From Larimichthys crocea (Eukaryota > Chordata > Actinopteri > Sciaenidae): a DNA stretch of 64,000 bases. Position 1 is the stretch's first letter, and each line of letters begins with the position of its first letter. Location of the stretch: contig NC_040032.1 of assembly GCF_000972845.2 (NCBI RefSeq), positions 15,651,358 through 15,715,357 of the forward strand. The letters run 5' to 3'. The translations under genes were made by a program, and so were the position numbers. Positions 1-11,075 of the stretch are shown one piece after another. The notes beneath the pieces were generated by a model, which saw only the letters and a list, made by a program, of their open reading frames with translations, did not search any database and was not told the DNA's origin.

Positions 1-184
1 ACTTTAACAGTGCTGTTTCAGGATGCTTTAACTGCAGTAACTATGTTAATTGGAGGGGTGGCTTGAGATAGAAGCTTGTATATATCACCAAATATTACCT
101 CTATTTATTCACTTGGACATCTAAGCAAATTGTTATCCAAAACCTTTCACAAAAAACAAAACCGTGATAATCAGTCTAATTCAA

Positions 185-472
185 ATGAGCCCTTTGGATT
201 AAGGAAAAACTCCAGTGGCCATAAAATGTCCAAAAAATGTGACTATACTACCTAGAGCCAGTGTTTAGTTTGTTTCTATTCTGGGCTACAGTAGAAACAT
301 GATTCAACATGGTGGTCTCTATAGAAGAATACCTACAGCATCTGTAGATGTAAAAGCCTCATTCTATAAAGGTAACAAAAAGCAGAACCATGGCAGGTTT
401 CTGGTGATTATTCACTAATAAAAACATAGTTCTGAATATTATATTTCATTTCTGGCATTGTGTAAATACAAC
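185..472 (+). repeat. Interspersed TIR-type repeat, copy A
   Basis: Shares a long internal block with copies at 6988-7223 and 46431-46680. The block contains a 'tctgggctacagtagaaac'-like stretch, then 'aacatggtgg', then 'catctgtagatgta'. I recall this as a common teleost short interspersed element, probably a non-autonomous DNA transposon. This copy has a decayed left end and keeps the right-hand part, including a 'gaatattatatttcatttctg' region. No coding capacity is seen. Confidence 0.7.
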
Positions 473-479
473 CCCCTAA

Positions 480-760
480 ATAAGACCTTTAAAAATGTAA
501 ATGGACTGTACTTATATAGCGCCTTTCTAAACTTCCGACCACTCAAAGGGCTTTTACACTATATATCTCATTTACCCATTCACACACATTCATCATACAC
601 TGGTGGCATTAGCTGCCATGCAAGGTGCCAACTGCTCATCAGTTTTTTTAGGAGCAATTTGGGGTTCAGTATCTTGCCCAAGACATCTCAACATGCAGAC
701 TGGAGGGAGGAGCTGGGGATCGAACCACTGATCTTCTGATTAGTGGACGATAAACACTTA
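480..760 (+). repeat. Teleost interspersed repeat (short non-coding element)
   Basis: The stretch runs from 'aaatggactgtacttatata' through 'actcaaagggcttttacac' and 'cacacacattcatcatacac' to 'gggatcgaaccactgatctt'. This matches, from memory, a very abundant percomorph repeat. An open frame of 93 codons crosses it, but that is an accident of the repeat: it has no protein-like features and the same consensus occurs widely in fish genomes. Boundaries are approximate. Confidence 0.7.
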
Positions 761-827
761 ACATTGCCTCACAGAGATGGGAATCAGTCAGTTTAGTTCA
801 GTGTAAATGTAAAGGTCATGTTTTTGT

Positions 828-1260
828 TCAATAAGGTGACCCTAAGGGAGTAAGTGAACAAAACGTTACTTTAATAACTAAACACAAAACAAAAAGTGGA
901 GACAAGAACAAAATCCAGTAATCCAGGATAAGTCCAAATAAACAAAATCCAACAAACAGAAATCCCGGATTGAGAACACTAGGAGCAGGAACATGGGAAG
1001 AAGCACAGAGGTAGAACAGTGGAACTGATGCAGACCCGAGGGACTGAATACAGAACTTACAAAACATGCACAGTACAACCTGACAAAGAAAACCAACAAA
1101 CACAGAGACTAAATACAGGTGAAACAGGGCAGGGAGGAACAGATAATGATAAGTGGTGGGACACAAAGGTGATAATTAAAGTAACAAGACAAAGAGAGGG
1201 GGGAATTACAAAATAAAACAGGAAACACTAAGCCATGCTTTCACACATAAATACAGCAGG
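828..1260. repeat. A-rich interspersed repeat, probable transposon end
   Basis: The segment is strongly A/C-rich on the plus strand, with many 'aaacaca', 'aggaaca' and 'aaaataaaacaggaaacac' motifs. That composition is typical of a fish interspersed element whose family I cannot name. Open frames on both strands are low-complexity products of this composition. No TIR or LTR pair was identified. Confidence 0.4.
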
Positions 1261-2560
1261 AACGCACAAACTTCAGCATTTCTAATGTCCACTTTATCTT
1301 GTATGTAGTTGTATGTAAAAGCACCAGTGGCTTATATGAAGTATTATGCTATTTCCTAACAAAAACTATTTTTTTTAGATATCTAATCTAAAAGTACAGA
1401 CAGTGATACTGACTGAAAGTATTTCTTCACTTGACAGCAGCCACAAACGCAGGTGCTACTGTTGACCTTAATTAAAACACCTGCGTTGACCCAACTACAT
1501 CATGTCAAAATGGGTGCTGTGAAAAAAAAGTCTGTTATCAGCTGCAGAGACGGAGCAACTTGCTCTAAACTTTAAAAAGAACATCAGTGAATCAGACATA
1601 ACTGCAAGTTATGTACTTAGACTGTAAAACATACTGTCAGAATTTGGTAAAGCACTGCACACTGAACAGTGCAGAAAAACAAACTTTAGCACCCTGTGGC
1701 AGAGTCAGCTGTCTTACCTTGATCCAGGTGTATTCCCGGCATTCTTCTTTGCAGACACATATGAAATCCCAAATAAGTGCTGGCAAAGTCCCTACCTCGT
1801 TTTTAAGTCAAGCTGGCTGTTTCTGCAGGCCTGTTGATTCCTTCTTTCAGGGCAACCTAAATTAAGCTAGTATTACTCCAAAGTCATGTCACCATTTGGC
1901 ATTTTTGCTCTCACTGCACATCATCATTGGTTGTAGACAACTGTTGAAGCTTTCTGTTTCTTTCTTTCCAAACGGTCTCCATTCTGTAGGCCCCTTTCAA
2001 CCAACTTGGGTTTGGTAGCCCACCATCTGAAATATAAAAACAACATATCTGCCTGACACTGCCGCCCTGTGGCAGAGAGAATAACAGCATGGGAACATGG
2101 CCGATAAACTCATATGCCAGAAACTGCAGTTCCTAGATTGGCCACTCGAGGCTGGCTACAGAACAATCAATCTGTATAAGCCCCCCATATTAAAATGTCC
2201 AACTTCACAGCAGAAATAAACAGACTTGATTTTTGTGTGTTTGTGTTTTAACATGTATTTCTTTTGGGGGTGTGTGGTTTTTGTATAAGCCACTGCAGAT
2301 TTCTACCACCACCTCACACATACTTGTATATTTCCATTATAGGTTCCTTACTTAGGTATGTATTTATGCATTAAATACATAAATAAGTGTAGTATTTATT
2401 GCCCAAGCCCTTGGAAATAGCATTATTTGGCATCTTTCTCTGACATGCAATATATACTCAGAAATCTGTACTGAAAGAAACTCAGATTCTCTAAAGGCTA
2501 ACGGAAAATCCACCTTGAGAGATTTTTTATATCAGTGTGTTCAACAAGCTCAAACGGATG
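1261..2560. other. Intergenic, no gene seen
   Basis: AT-rich unique-looking sequence. Open frames are short, without splice context or recognisable domains. Nothing further is supported. Confidence 0.6.
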
Positions 2561-3445
2561 GATGGCTGAGGCTTCCAGAACTAAAGCCAATTTCAGAACG
2601 GTGGAATCAGCTTGGAGATGGGTAATGATCCCCATGACCCTTTCATGAACCAACAAATCAGGGTATGTACCTCAGCAGTTTTTCCATCAAACACTTCAAT
2701 AGTAGATATATATGTATACCATTCTGCAGCCAGAAGAAATGTCCATCCTCTACTCAATCTAAATTCTTGGAATGTGGGTCACTCTTACAGAGTGAACATC
2801 AGGAAGCCAGCATGCACAAATGACATAGAAACATAGATGTCCTTGACATTTGATATAGACCACCATAGTCATATTGTTCGTCCTCAACAGCACATAAAAA
2901 TAATCCCCCCCAGAGAAACCGCAAAAATGTTCTTTGCAGTAGAAAAATGGCTCCTGATAGTTGATACGGGTGCACTGTGCTCGCTACCACATTAAATGTC
3001 CTGTCCTCACACATCACCCTATTTAACTGGGCCCAGCATCCATTGTTACCTCTTTCCCGACAAACGCTGTGGCCTTTTGCACCCCACACATCAGAAAATA
3101 CTTCTGTGCCCAGCGGCTATGCAAACGTGTGATGCAGACACCATAAACATAGTTTGAGAGAGGCCACCCAGCTTTGATGATTCACTTACAGCCTGCCCAG
3201 TCTCACCACCAGCAGTGTGGATGACCAAACCCTGAACCCTTACAGCTTGAGACACACACACCATATGTGACCTATTTTCTCGTGATAAATTGTAGACTCC
3301 ACGCTGGTGAGTGACAGGTAGGCTGAGATCAGGACCAAATTCAGCATCAGTTCCTATCTTGGTATTAAAACACACTCATTTCTGTGTTCACAATAAAACC
3401 TAAGTCGGCTATAGCTGCCCCAGCACATTTAAAAACACACTCACA
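2561..3445. other. Unassigned sequence beside the DIRS-like relic
   Basis: Two minus-strand frames of about 95 codons (2799-3089 and 3091-3375) lie downstream of the RT fragment in the same orientation. Neither carries a motif I can name. They could be decayed element sequence or chance frames. Confidence 0.35.
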
Positions 3446-3790
3446 CTAAATGACAGGCCAAATGGGAGACATAGGAACTCCACGTGAGATTATTAGGTAC
3501 TTGTTAGGCCATGCAGTGAAGTGCAAACTTAAGTATTTCCTGTTCAGAGTATAAATAAGGATATGAAAATATGCATCCTTCAGGTTTATTATTGTAACTC
3601 TGCTTGGGTGGACCAAGCAGGTGAACACCTCAAATAGTGTAGTACTACAGTATAGGATTTGATATTTCTTCCTGTAAGATTTAACTTGAACTCCAGAAGT
3701 AATGACAGTTGGATGGAGTAAGGACAATGGTAAACTGAAGGCTGTAGCTTTTGGCTATTGCTCTCAAAGACCACTATGACTCTGTCCATG
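3446..3790 (-). mobile_element. DIRS-like retrotransposon relic, reverse transcriptase fragment
   Basis: The minus-strand translation contains INLKDAYFHILI, then RKYLSLHF, then YLIISRGVPMSP. This matches the RT core of DIRS-type (tyrosine-recombinase) retrotransposons, where the family pattern is DLKDAYFHIPI...RKYLRFAF...FGLSLSPR. The catalytic-loop residues are partly decayed and the frame is interrupted, so this is a dead fragment. Flanking minus-strand frames at 2799-3375 may be further relic sequence, but I could not recognise them. Gypsy-type RT is the alternative; the LKDAYFHI wording favours DIRS. Confidence 0.65.
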
Positions 3791-4479
3791 TTTTAGAAAC
3801 AACCCGAATGTGTTGAGTTGCTGTTGAGCTGTATCGAGTGTGTTGACTGAAGCTCTGTCAGTCCTCCATGATCCCTCTTCTCGTATGACAATGTCTTATG
3901 GTTGTGTAATGTTGCTCTGTGCTTGCCAACTGTGGTCAGCGTGCCTGTCAACATGCCCGCACTATGACAGTCAGCTGATTTGCCATTACGTTTTCTTTGA
4001 AAGAATTGTAACACTGCCTCCTGGCTGTGTGCCTGGATACATCAGTGGAGCAAAGTGTGTGTGAGTGCTTATGAGAGACTTATGAACAATTCAGTGCTTG
4101 AACTCTCTTGAGCTCCTGGGGTTTTTTCATCCGTGACACACTGGAGAACTGGATAAAGGTGGCCAAGGAACATGGAACAGCTGGCACCTTCTCTAGTGGT
4201 AAAGTGGACTGCTAAGATGCCTTCGTTTCTCTCGTTGCCAGATGACTAGGGGATGGGGATAGTTAACTAGCCTGGCTGGAGATGGGCCTGGGGCTTAGTG
4301 TGTGAAAAAAGGGGATTGGGGCGAAAGTCTTCCTGAAAGCTGCACTGCGGCTGTGTTTTCTGTAGAAGGCAAAACTGTAAAGCCTCATCATTCTTTTTGG
4401 TTTTGCACTGTTTGCATTGATACAAGACTGGAGGCGAATATGCTATCACAGAAAACGGAAATGTACAAAATATCCTCTT

Positions 4480-4950
4480 TCCAAGGACAATAACCTCATC
4501 CTGAACATCAGCAAAACCAAAAAGCTGGTTGTGGAATTTTCAGAGGAAGCATTACTGGAAGTACACACCACTGATAATCAGGACAACACTTGTGAAGCGA
4601 TTGAGAACCCTCAGATACCTACTCATCACATAGATATTGACTGCTCCCTGGCTGTCCTCAAGACCTTATACTTATGTCCTGTGGAGCATCAGGAAGTGTA
4701 TCTTCAGGTCTACACTCCCTGTTCTGCAGGACTTACAGATCAGAAGGTTCATAACCAAAGCTGATGAACTCTTCCCACAGCATGTGTCTCTGAGAATTGC
4801 CAAAGTTATTCCTGAATACAAAACATGTGCATTTACCTGTATTTGTAGAGTCTTTAGAGAACAGGTAATTAAATATGTCGATGTATCAAATGAGAAAAAA
4901 AGTAAAAACAAAGGTTGTCACTCATGGAGATGAAGTTTCAGCTCATTGAT
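4480..4950 (+). mobile_element. Decayed non-LTR retrotransposon (LINE) fragment
   Basis: A plus-strand frame reads LNISKTKKLVVEF at about 4498-4540. This resembles the LNVxKTKELVVDFR block found after the catalytic YADD region of Rex/CR1-type LINE reverse transcriptases. A second frame just downstream (4637-4933) may hold shifted C-terminal sequence. Frameshifts and stops show that it is inactive. The identification rests mainly on one motif. Confidence 0.5.
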
Positions 4951-6987
4951 TAGCTGTCTGGTTCATATCCTGCTCTTTTGGTTCACTCTCGTCACTCTCA
5001 TGATGTTGCGTTTTGCAGCAGCATGGAGCTGTTTTGTAACTTTCTAAATGAAGAGTGACAATGACAGGTGAATTGAGCTCTCCAGGGATGACTATGCATT
5101 GTAATGTTTGCATCAAAATGGTCCACGTGGCCTATAGCTGATCGAGGAAGCATTTGTGTTTTTCTTAAGACAGAGAGAAGCCTCTGCATCAAGACCACGA
5201 CTGCGTCAAGACCACGTTAGACTAAAGACGGCACTATCACTTGAAGCTAACATTTGTAGTGATTAACATTATGTAGTGCGATTAATATGGGATGATGGGC
5301 TTCTTGTCAGCCCTCGAGTCGAGGCCTTCTTGGAGTGTTTCTTTCCTTTTAACAGCTCAAAACCATGTAAACGATACAAAAAGACACACACACCCTCTAC
5401 ACACACACCACGCATCATATACAATATGCAGTTTTGTTTAATTGCACTAGACATGATCTTAATTTTCTCATTAATTCTAAAAAGTGGGCTCAAATCTGGT
5501 TCATGACCTTCAACTATACCATCTGTCACTTCTCTTTGCATCTCCCTTCTAGCTATCAACCTAGACAATAAAGCTTTATAGCAGTAATAAACTCTCTTTG
5601 AACACATATACAGAGAGGTTATCTGTCTGGTATTCTCGTGTTTGGCATGACAGACCAACAGTAACGGCATCATACAGGATTGATGTAAATCTGCAGAACT
5701 GGGAAACTTTAAAAACATCCAGCCCAGACAATTTACAGAACAGCTTTGTCTGGTCTAAGATTTGCAAAACATCTCTCTGAACTACTGAAGAACCAGGATT
5801 ATTTAATCGAAATGTATCAGATGGATGAATAGCCGCAATTACTTCTAGTTCACAACCCAGAAGTCAATTAGACATTACAATCTCTCGGTGATAGCCGTGG
5901 TAAATGGATGATAGCTCATGTCCCACACACTGGGATAATTAAGCTACAAGTCATAGTCTAGAACAAGCTGAAGTTGAGCCCCATCTGATCTGAGCAGATT
6001 ATTGTGCTCATGGCTGTCACTGACTTTCACAACGAGTTCCCCTTTGAGACGTGACCTCAGTCAGGCAGTCCTCTTTCCTCCTCTGATCCTCCTTGTGCTT
6101 TACTGGGGCATCTCAAATCTCAGGGAAGCATGACTCGTGCATTTATATAAGATTATTCTCAGTAAACCCACACAGAGAGGAGAAGTCTGCGCTCAGACTG
6201 AATTGAGCTTTATATTTCTTAATGCAGCAAATAAGGATTAAGGCATTAAACCAAATATAGTTCTCACGATAGCTGGAGGAACCAATTACCCTCAGTATGC
6301 ACATGTTTCCATAATAGGCATCTACATGCTTAATTTGAACAAACGTGGGAAAATCACAACCTTGGAGGTTTTAGAGTGCATGTGTTGCTTTAAACCGTGT
6401 CAATGTCAATGTTCTTCCAACTGCACATAACCGGCCTTTTCGTTGATATTAATAACACAGCAAGAACACAGCATCATATGACGTATGAGCAAAGTCACTA
6501 GAAGTGCATGTAGGCGAGAAAACAAATATGAACATGACATGTCACTTTTAATGATTGCAAATGACTGGAATTGTTATACAAAGTAAACTAAGTGACAATT
6601 GAGCTAATGAGCACAGGTCCGCGTTTCATCGTACACTATCAAGAGAAATGATGAAAACAGATGAAAAAGAGTATAGCTCATTATTTGATTAAATATAGAG
6701 TACACGTATTAAAGATCAAAATGCATAAAATTCCACACAATGTAAGCAAAAGCCAATGGAAATCGGGATTTAAATTACGCAGTGTTCCTGCAGATAATGT
6801 GAATAAATGATCTTCTTCATTACTACAGTGTGCGAGACATCCAGCATTCAGCTTGTTTGTGTAGTCGATCGAATGCCTTTTTTGTGAGCATTTTTCTTTT
6901 TCGTAATAAAAGGTGCCATACGGTGCCATGAGTAGGGAATAGTGGTGAAGAATGAGACCCTGAGCTTTGATCTTTGTCTGCTTTAAA
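4951..6987. other. Intergenic, no gene seen
   Basis: No exon-like structure is seen. The longest open frame here (minus strand, 149 codons, 5269-5718) has no domain, no upstream splice context and ordinary AT-rich composition, and is treated as chance. Confidence 0.6.
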
Positions 6988-7223
6988 GGACCAGTGTGTG
7001 GAAGATTTAGTGGCATCTAATGGTGTCGTTGTGGATTCAAATCCCTTCCAGTTATCATGCAGTGGCTGTTAGACCCAGTGTTTAGTTTGTCTGTTCTGGA
7101 TAGAAACATCGCAGTTCAACATGCTGGGCTCTGGAAGAGGACCCACAGCATCTGTAGATATAAGAGGCTCTTTTAAGGTGAGTATTCCACGTCTGCCATA
7201 TTCTAAACCTGACACACTGGACC
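6988..7223 (+). mobile_element. Short TIR element (MITE-like), copy B with both ends
   Basis: The element starts with 'ggaccagtgtg' and ends with 'cacactggacc', an 11-bp terminal inverted repeat with one mismatch. Internal sequence (cagtgtttagtttgtctgtt, gaggacccacagcatctgta) matches copies at 185-472 and 46431-46680. It is 236 bp long with no coding potential, which fits a non-autonomous DNA transposon. No clear target-site duplication was seen. Confidence 0.7.
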
Positions 7224-7655
7224 AAGCAATTCACAGCTGCAGCTTCAATCAAGCTGTTATACACTATAACTATAATATTAAATAATGTAAATACATGTTT
7301 CAAACACTAACATTGTTGTTGGTTATTTTTCCAAAGCTTACACTTTACATTTAGAGCTTCTGACTGTTTTTCTTTCTGGCAGTTTTTGATGCTCATGATG
7401 CTCAGTTAAAACTTTATTATTTCATATTTTAAACACATAACGCATGTCATTATAGTGTGTATACAGCTATAAACCAGCTATTGGTTTGAAATAAACACAT
7501 TAATGCACTGATAGCGTGACAAATCTTTAGATTATTTCAGTAATCTCAAACATTCAAACAGGTCGTCTGGTCCTTTTGTACAGAATGAGTACACAACATA
7601 CAGTGCATACTTAAGTATACACTCATACTCATACATACAAGTATGTGCTTTGTGC

Positions 7656-7658
<3 letters not shown>

Positions 7659-7700
<42 letters not shown>
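7659..7700. repeat. (GT)n microsatellite
   Basis: Uninterrupted GT dinucleotide tract of about 40 bp. It produces long threonine/histidine minus-strand frames that are not genes. Confidence 0.97.
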
Positions 7701-7702
<2 letters not shown>

Positions 7703-7740
7703 CTTTGTTTTATATTCACAGTAACCACCAGGTGACAGCA

Positions 7741-10585
7741 TTGCACCTCACAGTTATGTTTGTTTCATCTTGCCTTATGTAACCTTTTGTCCTACAGCCT
7801 GCTCCCTAGAATGAAGGTACAACATGCACGCTCAGGGTAAAAAGGATTACAGTGAGTCCTCACGGTGACATCAGCACACGAGTGTCAGATGTTGGGGTTA
7901 AATCCTAACTGGAAAGTGGATAAAGTAGTTAACCACCCAAAATGATGACACAGAACATCAAAGGAATTTTGGGGGGAAAGATTTTCAGGTAATGACTTAT
8001 ATTGTTAAGTGAGATTAAACTTAAGCTCAGTAGTTTTGGGGGGATGACTTCTTAATAGTGCAGTCTTAATTAGTCTTCTAAATACTTTTATAAAAAGACC
8101 TGCCTGCAGATATACATGATCCAACCAAAAAAAAAACAGCCGGTTTAGGAGGAGAAGCTACAACTGCTCCTGATTTTGAAGACTCATTTACATCCAGAGT
8201 GAACAAAACAGTACAAACTTTTCAAATCGAACTTCATGAAATCACTAGAGAGGACCGAGACACGTCCCGTGAAGCAAAACAACAACAAGAACATTTACAT
8301 TGCTCCGGTCAGTGTCATGTGTTTTCTTGAGATGAGTCATGAGGCCATGAAACTTGTGGCCAGTAAAAAAAATATTTATATTTGTCTTACCTATGACTCA
8401 GAGTGAACGCGGGTATCAATGTAAAAAAAAATCACAGTGTTGTGCAAGTATCGTAGAACGTTTGAAATGTGCAATCCAGTAAAAGTGGGAGAGAAATTCA
8501 CATGTTCGTACTTGTTGGACTGGCTCATCCCTGGGATTTGTTCAGGGTTTTTATGGTTGGGTTTGTTTATAATTATTAATAATTATTCATGTTTTCTAAG
8601 AACTTCTGAAATACCAGCTCAATAAAAACCAGTTTGACCAGTAAGGTAACTGAATCTATGCTCTGTTGCCAGACTATGTAGCTATGCAACAGAAGTAAAA
8701 TCAAAAGAGGAACTGATACTTATGAACACAATTCAATCATATTAACATGAACCTAATTTAAAAAACGACATTTTTATACACAGATGAGGTAGCAAAGACT
8801 TCATTTGAAAAATGAAATTCCAGAGCAAAAATCAGAGGAAACCTGGCACTGCATACAAGACTTTATCTCAATCCGTCTGAACACAGACATGAAAGTACCG
8901 GGATTTCCTCTCATGTTGTCATAGTGAAGTGGTCAGAGCGAACTGTCATCTGAAAACTGTTCTCCCCTGGGGCGCAGTGCTCCTGAAAATAGAACTCAAT
9001 GTCTCAGCTTCCTGGATTACTCCCTAAGATCTCCACCTTTTTGCTAGTGTGTCAGGAGGAAGGTTTTTTACTTCAGCAAAGGATTTGACAGAAATGTTTT
9101 GGTGTCGATAGTCTGGTGTTGCTATCTATGCTCACATAACTGAAAGGAAAACAAAATCCAATAATTATTATTTACAGGAGAGAGTAACAGTGAGTAACTG
9201 TATTGGGAAAAAGTAGTAGTAGTATCAGACATCAGTTAACCAGACTCCTTGACTCATACTGTGCCTTCAAGGTATGATGTAATTATTATCACAACAACAG
9301 GATCTATCAATACACGGCTCTCACACCTACATCCGTTGTTTTAACTCCTTCATCTGGCCTAACATTGAACTTGTGCAGGCCGAGAGCCACACCTGCTGCC
9401 GTTTGTTGATTTTCCTGGTTTCAAAATGTCCCTCCTCCACGGCGGTGTAGAGTTTAATTCGATTCAGCTGAAAGCACAGGATTGCATCTGTCTGTTCAGG
9501 GTGCTGACAGCCATTTGATGTGTCCTATAACTCAAGCCCATGACAGCTAGAATACACGTTGAATATAAAGATTACAAAGCCAGAAAAATGTGTAAAAGGA
9601 TGTGATGGCTACCACATGAAATTCAAACAACTGCAGTACAATACATACATTTAAAAATTAACATGACACAACGACCAAATGAGCACGACAACAACCAGAA
9701 AATAAAATAAATAATAAATAAAAAGTGTCTGCAGATTATTTGAACTGTATGGAACTTCGTTTTGAACTTCCACTTACAGCTTCCCATTTTGACAGTCCAC
9801 GGGGTGCCACTCAGTTGTCTTTGTGCACTTTATACAATTGTATTTTCATGTCTTGTAAAAAAAATAGTAGGGTTATAATTCTGAATTAATACATTAGCAT
9901 ACAATATACACAATTTCCCTTTGGGGATTAATAAAGTATATCTTATCTTATCTTATAGCACACTGCGTCAGTAGCATAAAAAAAAGAAAGGTTTGCATTA
10001 TAAAGAGCAATGACAGCAGAGTTTATAATTTGATTTGATTTTCTTAATGCACATGAGATGATGACAAATTAATTCTGTTTCGTCCTGTGCTTCTGATGGC
10101 TTTCGGTTCAGTTTGGAGTCACACTATTATAATTATTATGAAATATTATCACAGTATTGCAAATATTTTGTGGTTCGGACTCTTCCTGTAAGCTGGGGCG
10201 GCATGACTTCCACGACAATGACTAAAGCTCAGTTGACTTCTAAATTATTAACCTCTGTAGCCTTTCACATTTCTCATAAACAATACCAATAATTAATGTA
10301 TTATCTATCTCACTATATATGTACCGATCTACGTACCTATCTATGTGTGTATGTGTAATTGATTTGAAGACAAATCAAATCTGGCTAAAAACAGAACTAG
10401 TCATAAAACTAATAAAAATAATCAAAATCCTACTCAGATTAAAAGTTTTAAAAGAAACTGGCATGATACAGGAATGGGCACATAAATTAACACATTTATA
10501 AATAAATACATTAAATAAATGAATAAAACAATAATTAAATAATGGAATAATAAAAATGGGCCAGCTGTGCTAAGTCACAGTACAC
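7741..10585. other. Intergenic region upstream of the claudin gene
   Basis: AT-rich sequence without exon structure. It contains one LINE/SINE tail near 9911-9957. Nothing else is supported. Confidence 0.6.
9911..9957 (+). repeat. LINE/SINE 3' tail with (TTATC)n
   Basis: 'atttccctttggggattaat' followed by 'aaagtatatcttatcttatc' is the tail typical of fish L2/CR1-type LINEs and the SINEs that borrow their 3' ends. A longer LINE copy with the same kind of tail ends at about 23445. This copy is only the extreme 3' end. Confidence 0.7.
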
Positions 10586-10648
10586 ATGTATGTATGTATG
10601 TATGTATGTTTGTATGTATGTATGTATGTATGTATGTATGTATGTATG
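10586..10648. repeat. (TATG)n microsatellite
   Basis: Tandem tetranucleotide TATG/TGTA with a single 'tttg' interruption. It lies about 430 bp upstream of the claudin start codon. Confidence 0.97.
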
Positions 10649-10692
10649 TCAGCTATCTATGGTCTACCAGGGGGGTCTGTTTCCGGAAACCC

Positions 10693-10874
10693 TGACGTCA
10701 TGAAACCTCAGGTGTCTGCAGCTACGGCTGATGAGTCGAAACTGCGTGCGCGTCCCCGCCCACCTGCTTGCAACAGAAACCGCCTAAAAAAAAAGCTCGC
10801 TCCCGCTATTCCCTCCCCATTCAAGGTGCGGCTGAGGAACAGGTGCGTGAGGAATCACCGAGGCGCATTATAAA
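10693..10874 (+). promoter_or_regulatory. Claudin promoter: CRE, GC box, E-box, TATA box
   Basis: A perfect palindromic CRE (tgacgtca) sits at 10693-10700. A GC box (ccccgccc) at 10754-10761 overlaps an E-box (cacctg) at 10761-10766. A TATA box (tataaa) lies at 10869-10874. This predicts transcription starting near 10900 and a 5' UTR of about 175 bases before the ATG at 11076. The segment is clearly more GC-rich than its surroundings. Use of these motifs is inferred. Confidence 0.65.
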
Positions 10875-11075
10875 TTCTACTATCACCGCTTTGTGCAAGT
10901 TTATTCTCAGAGATCCGAGGAAAACAGATAAGAACAGAGGAGTTTTAACCGACACAGCTTAAAAACTTAGAGTTCAAAGCTTGAGAGAAAGAGGGAGTTT
11001 GGGATTTGAAGCCTCACAGCAGGTGGACGTCGTCTTTTGTTGGTTCGAGTCTTTTGAAAGAAGAGGAAAAAGAAA

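Noticed and set aside
5269..5718. 149-codon minus-strand open frame
   Set aside because: No domain, signal or splice context and composition like its surroundings. Overlapping frames are open on the other strand too.
7532..7746. Open frames with Thr-His repeats
   Set aside because: They are translations of the (GT)n microsatellite.
10586..10873. 95-codon plus-strand frame just upstream of the claudin
   Set aside because: The first third is translated (TATG)n microsatellite and the rest is the claudin promoter. No protein features.
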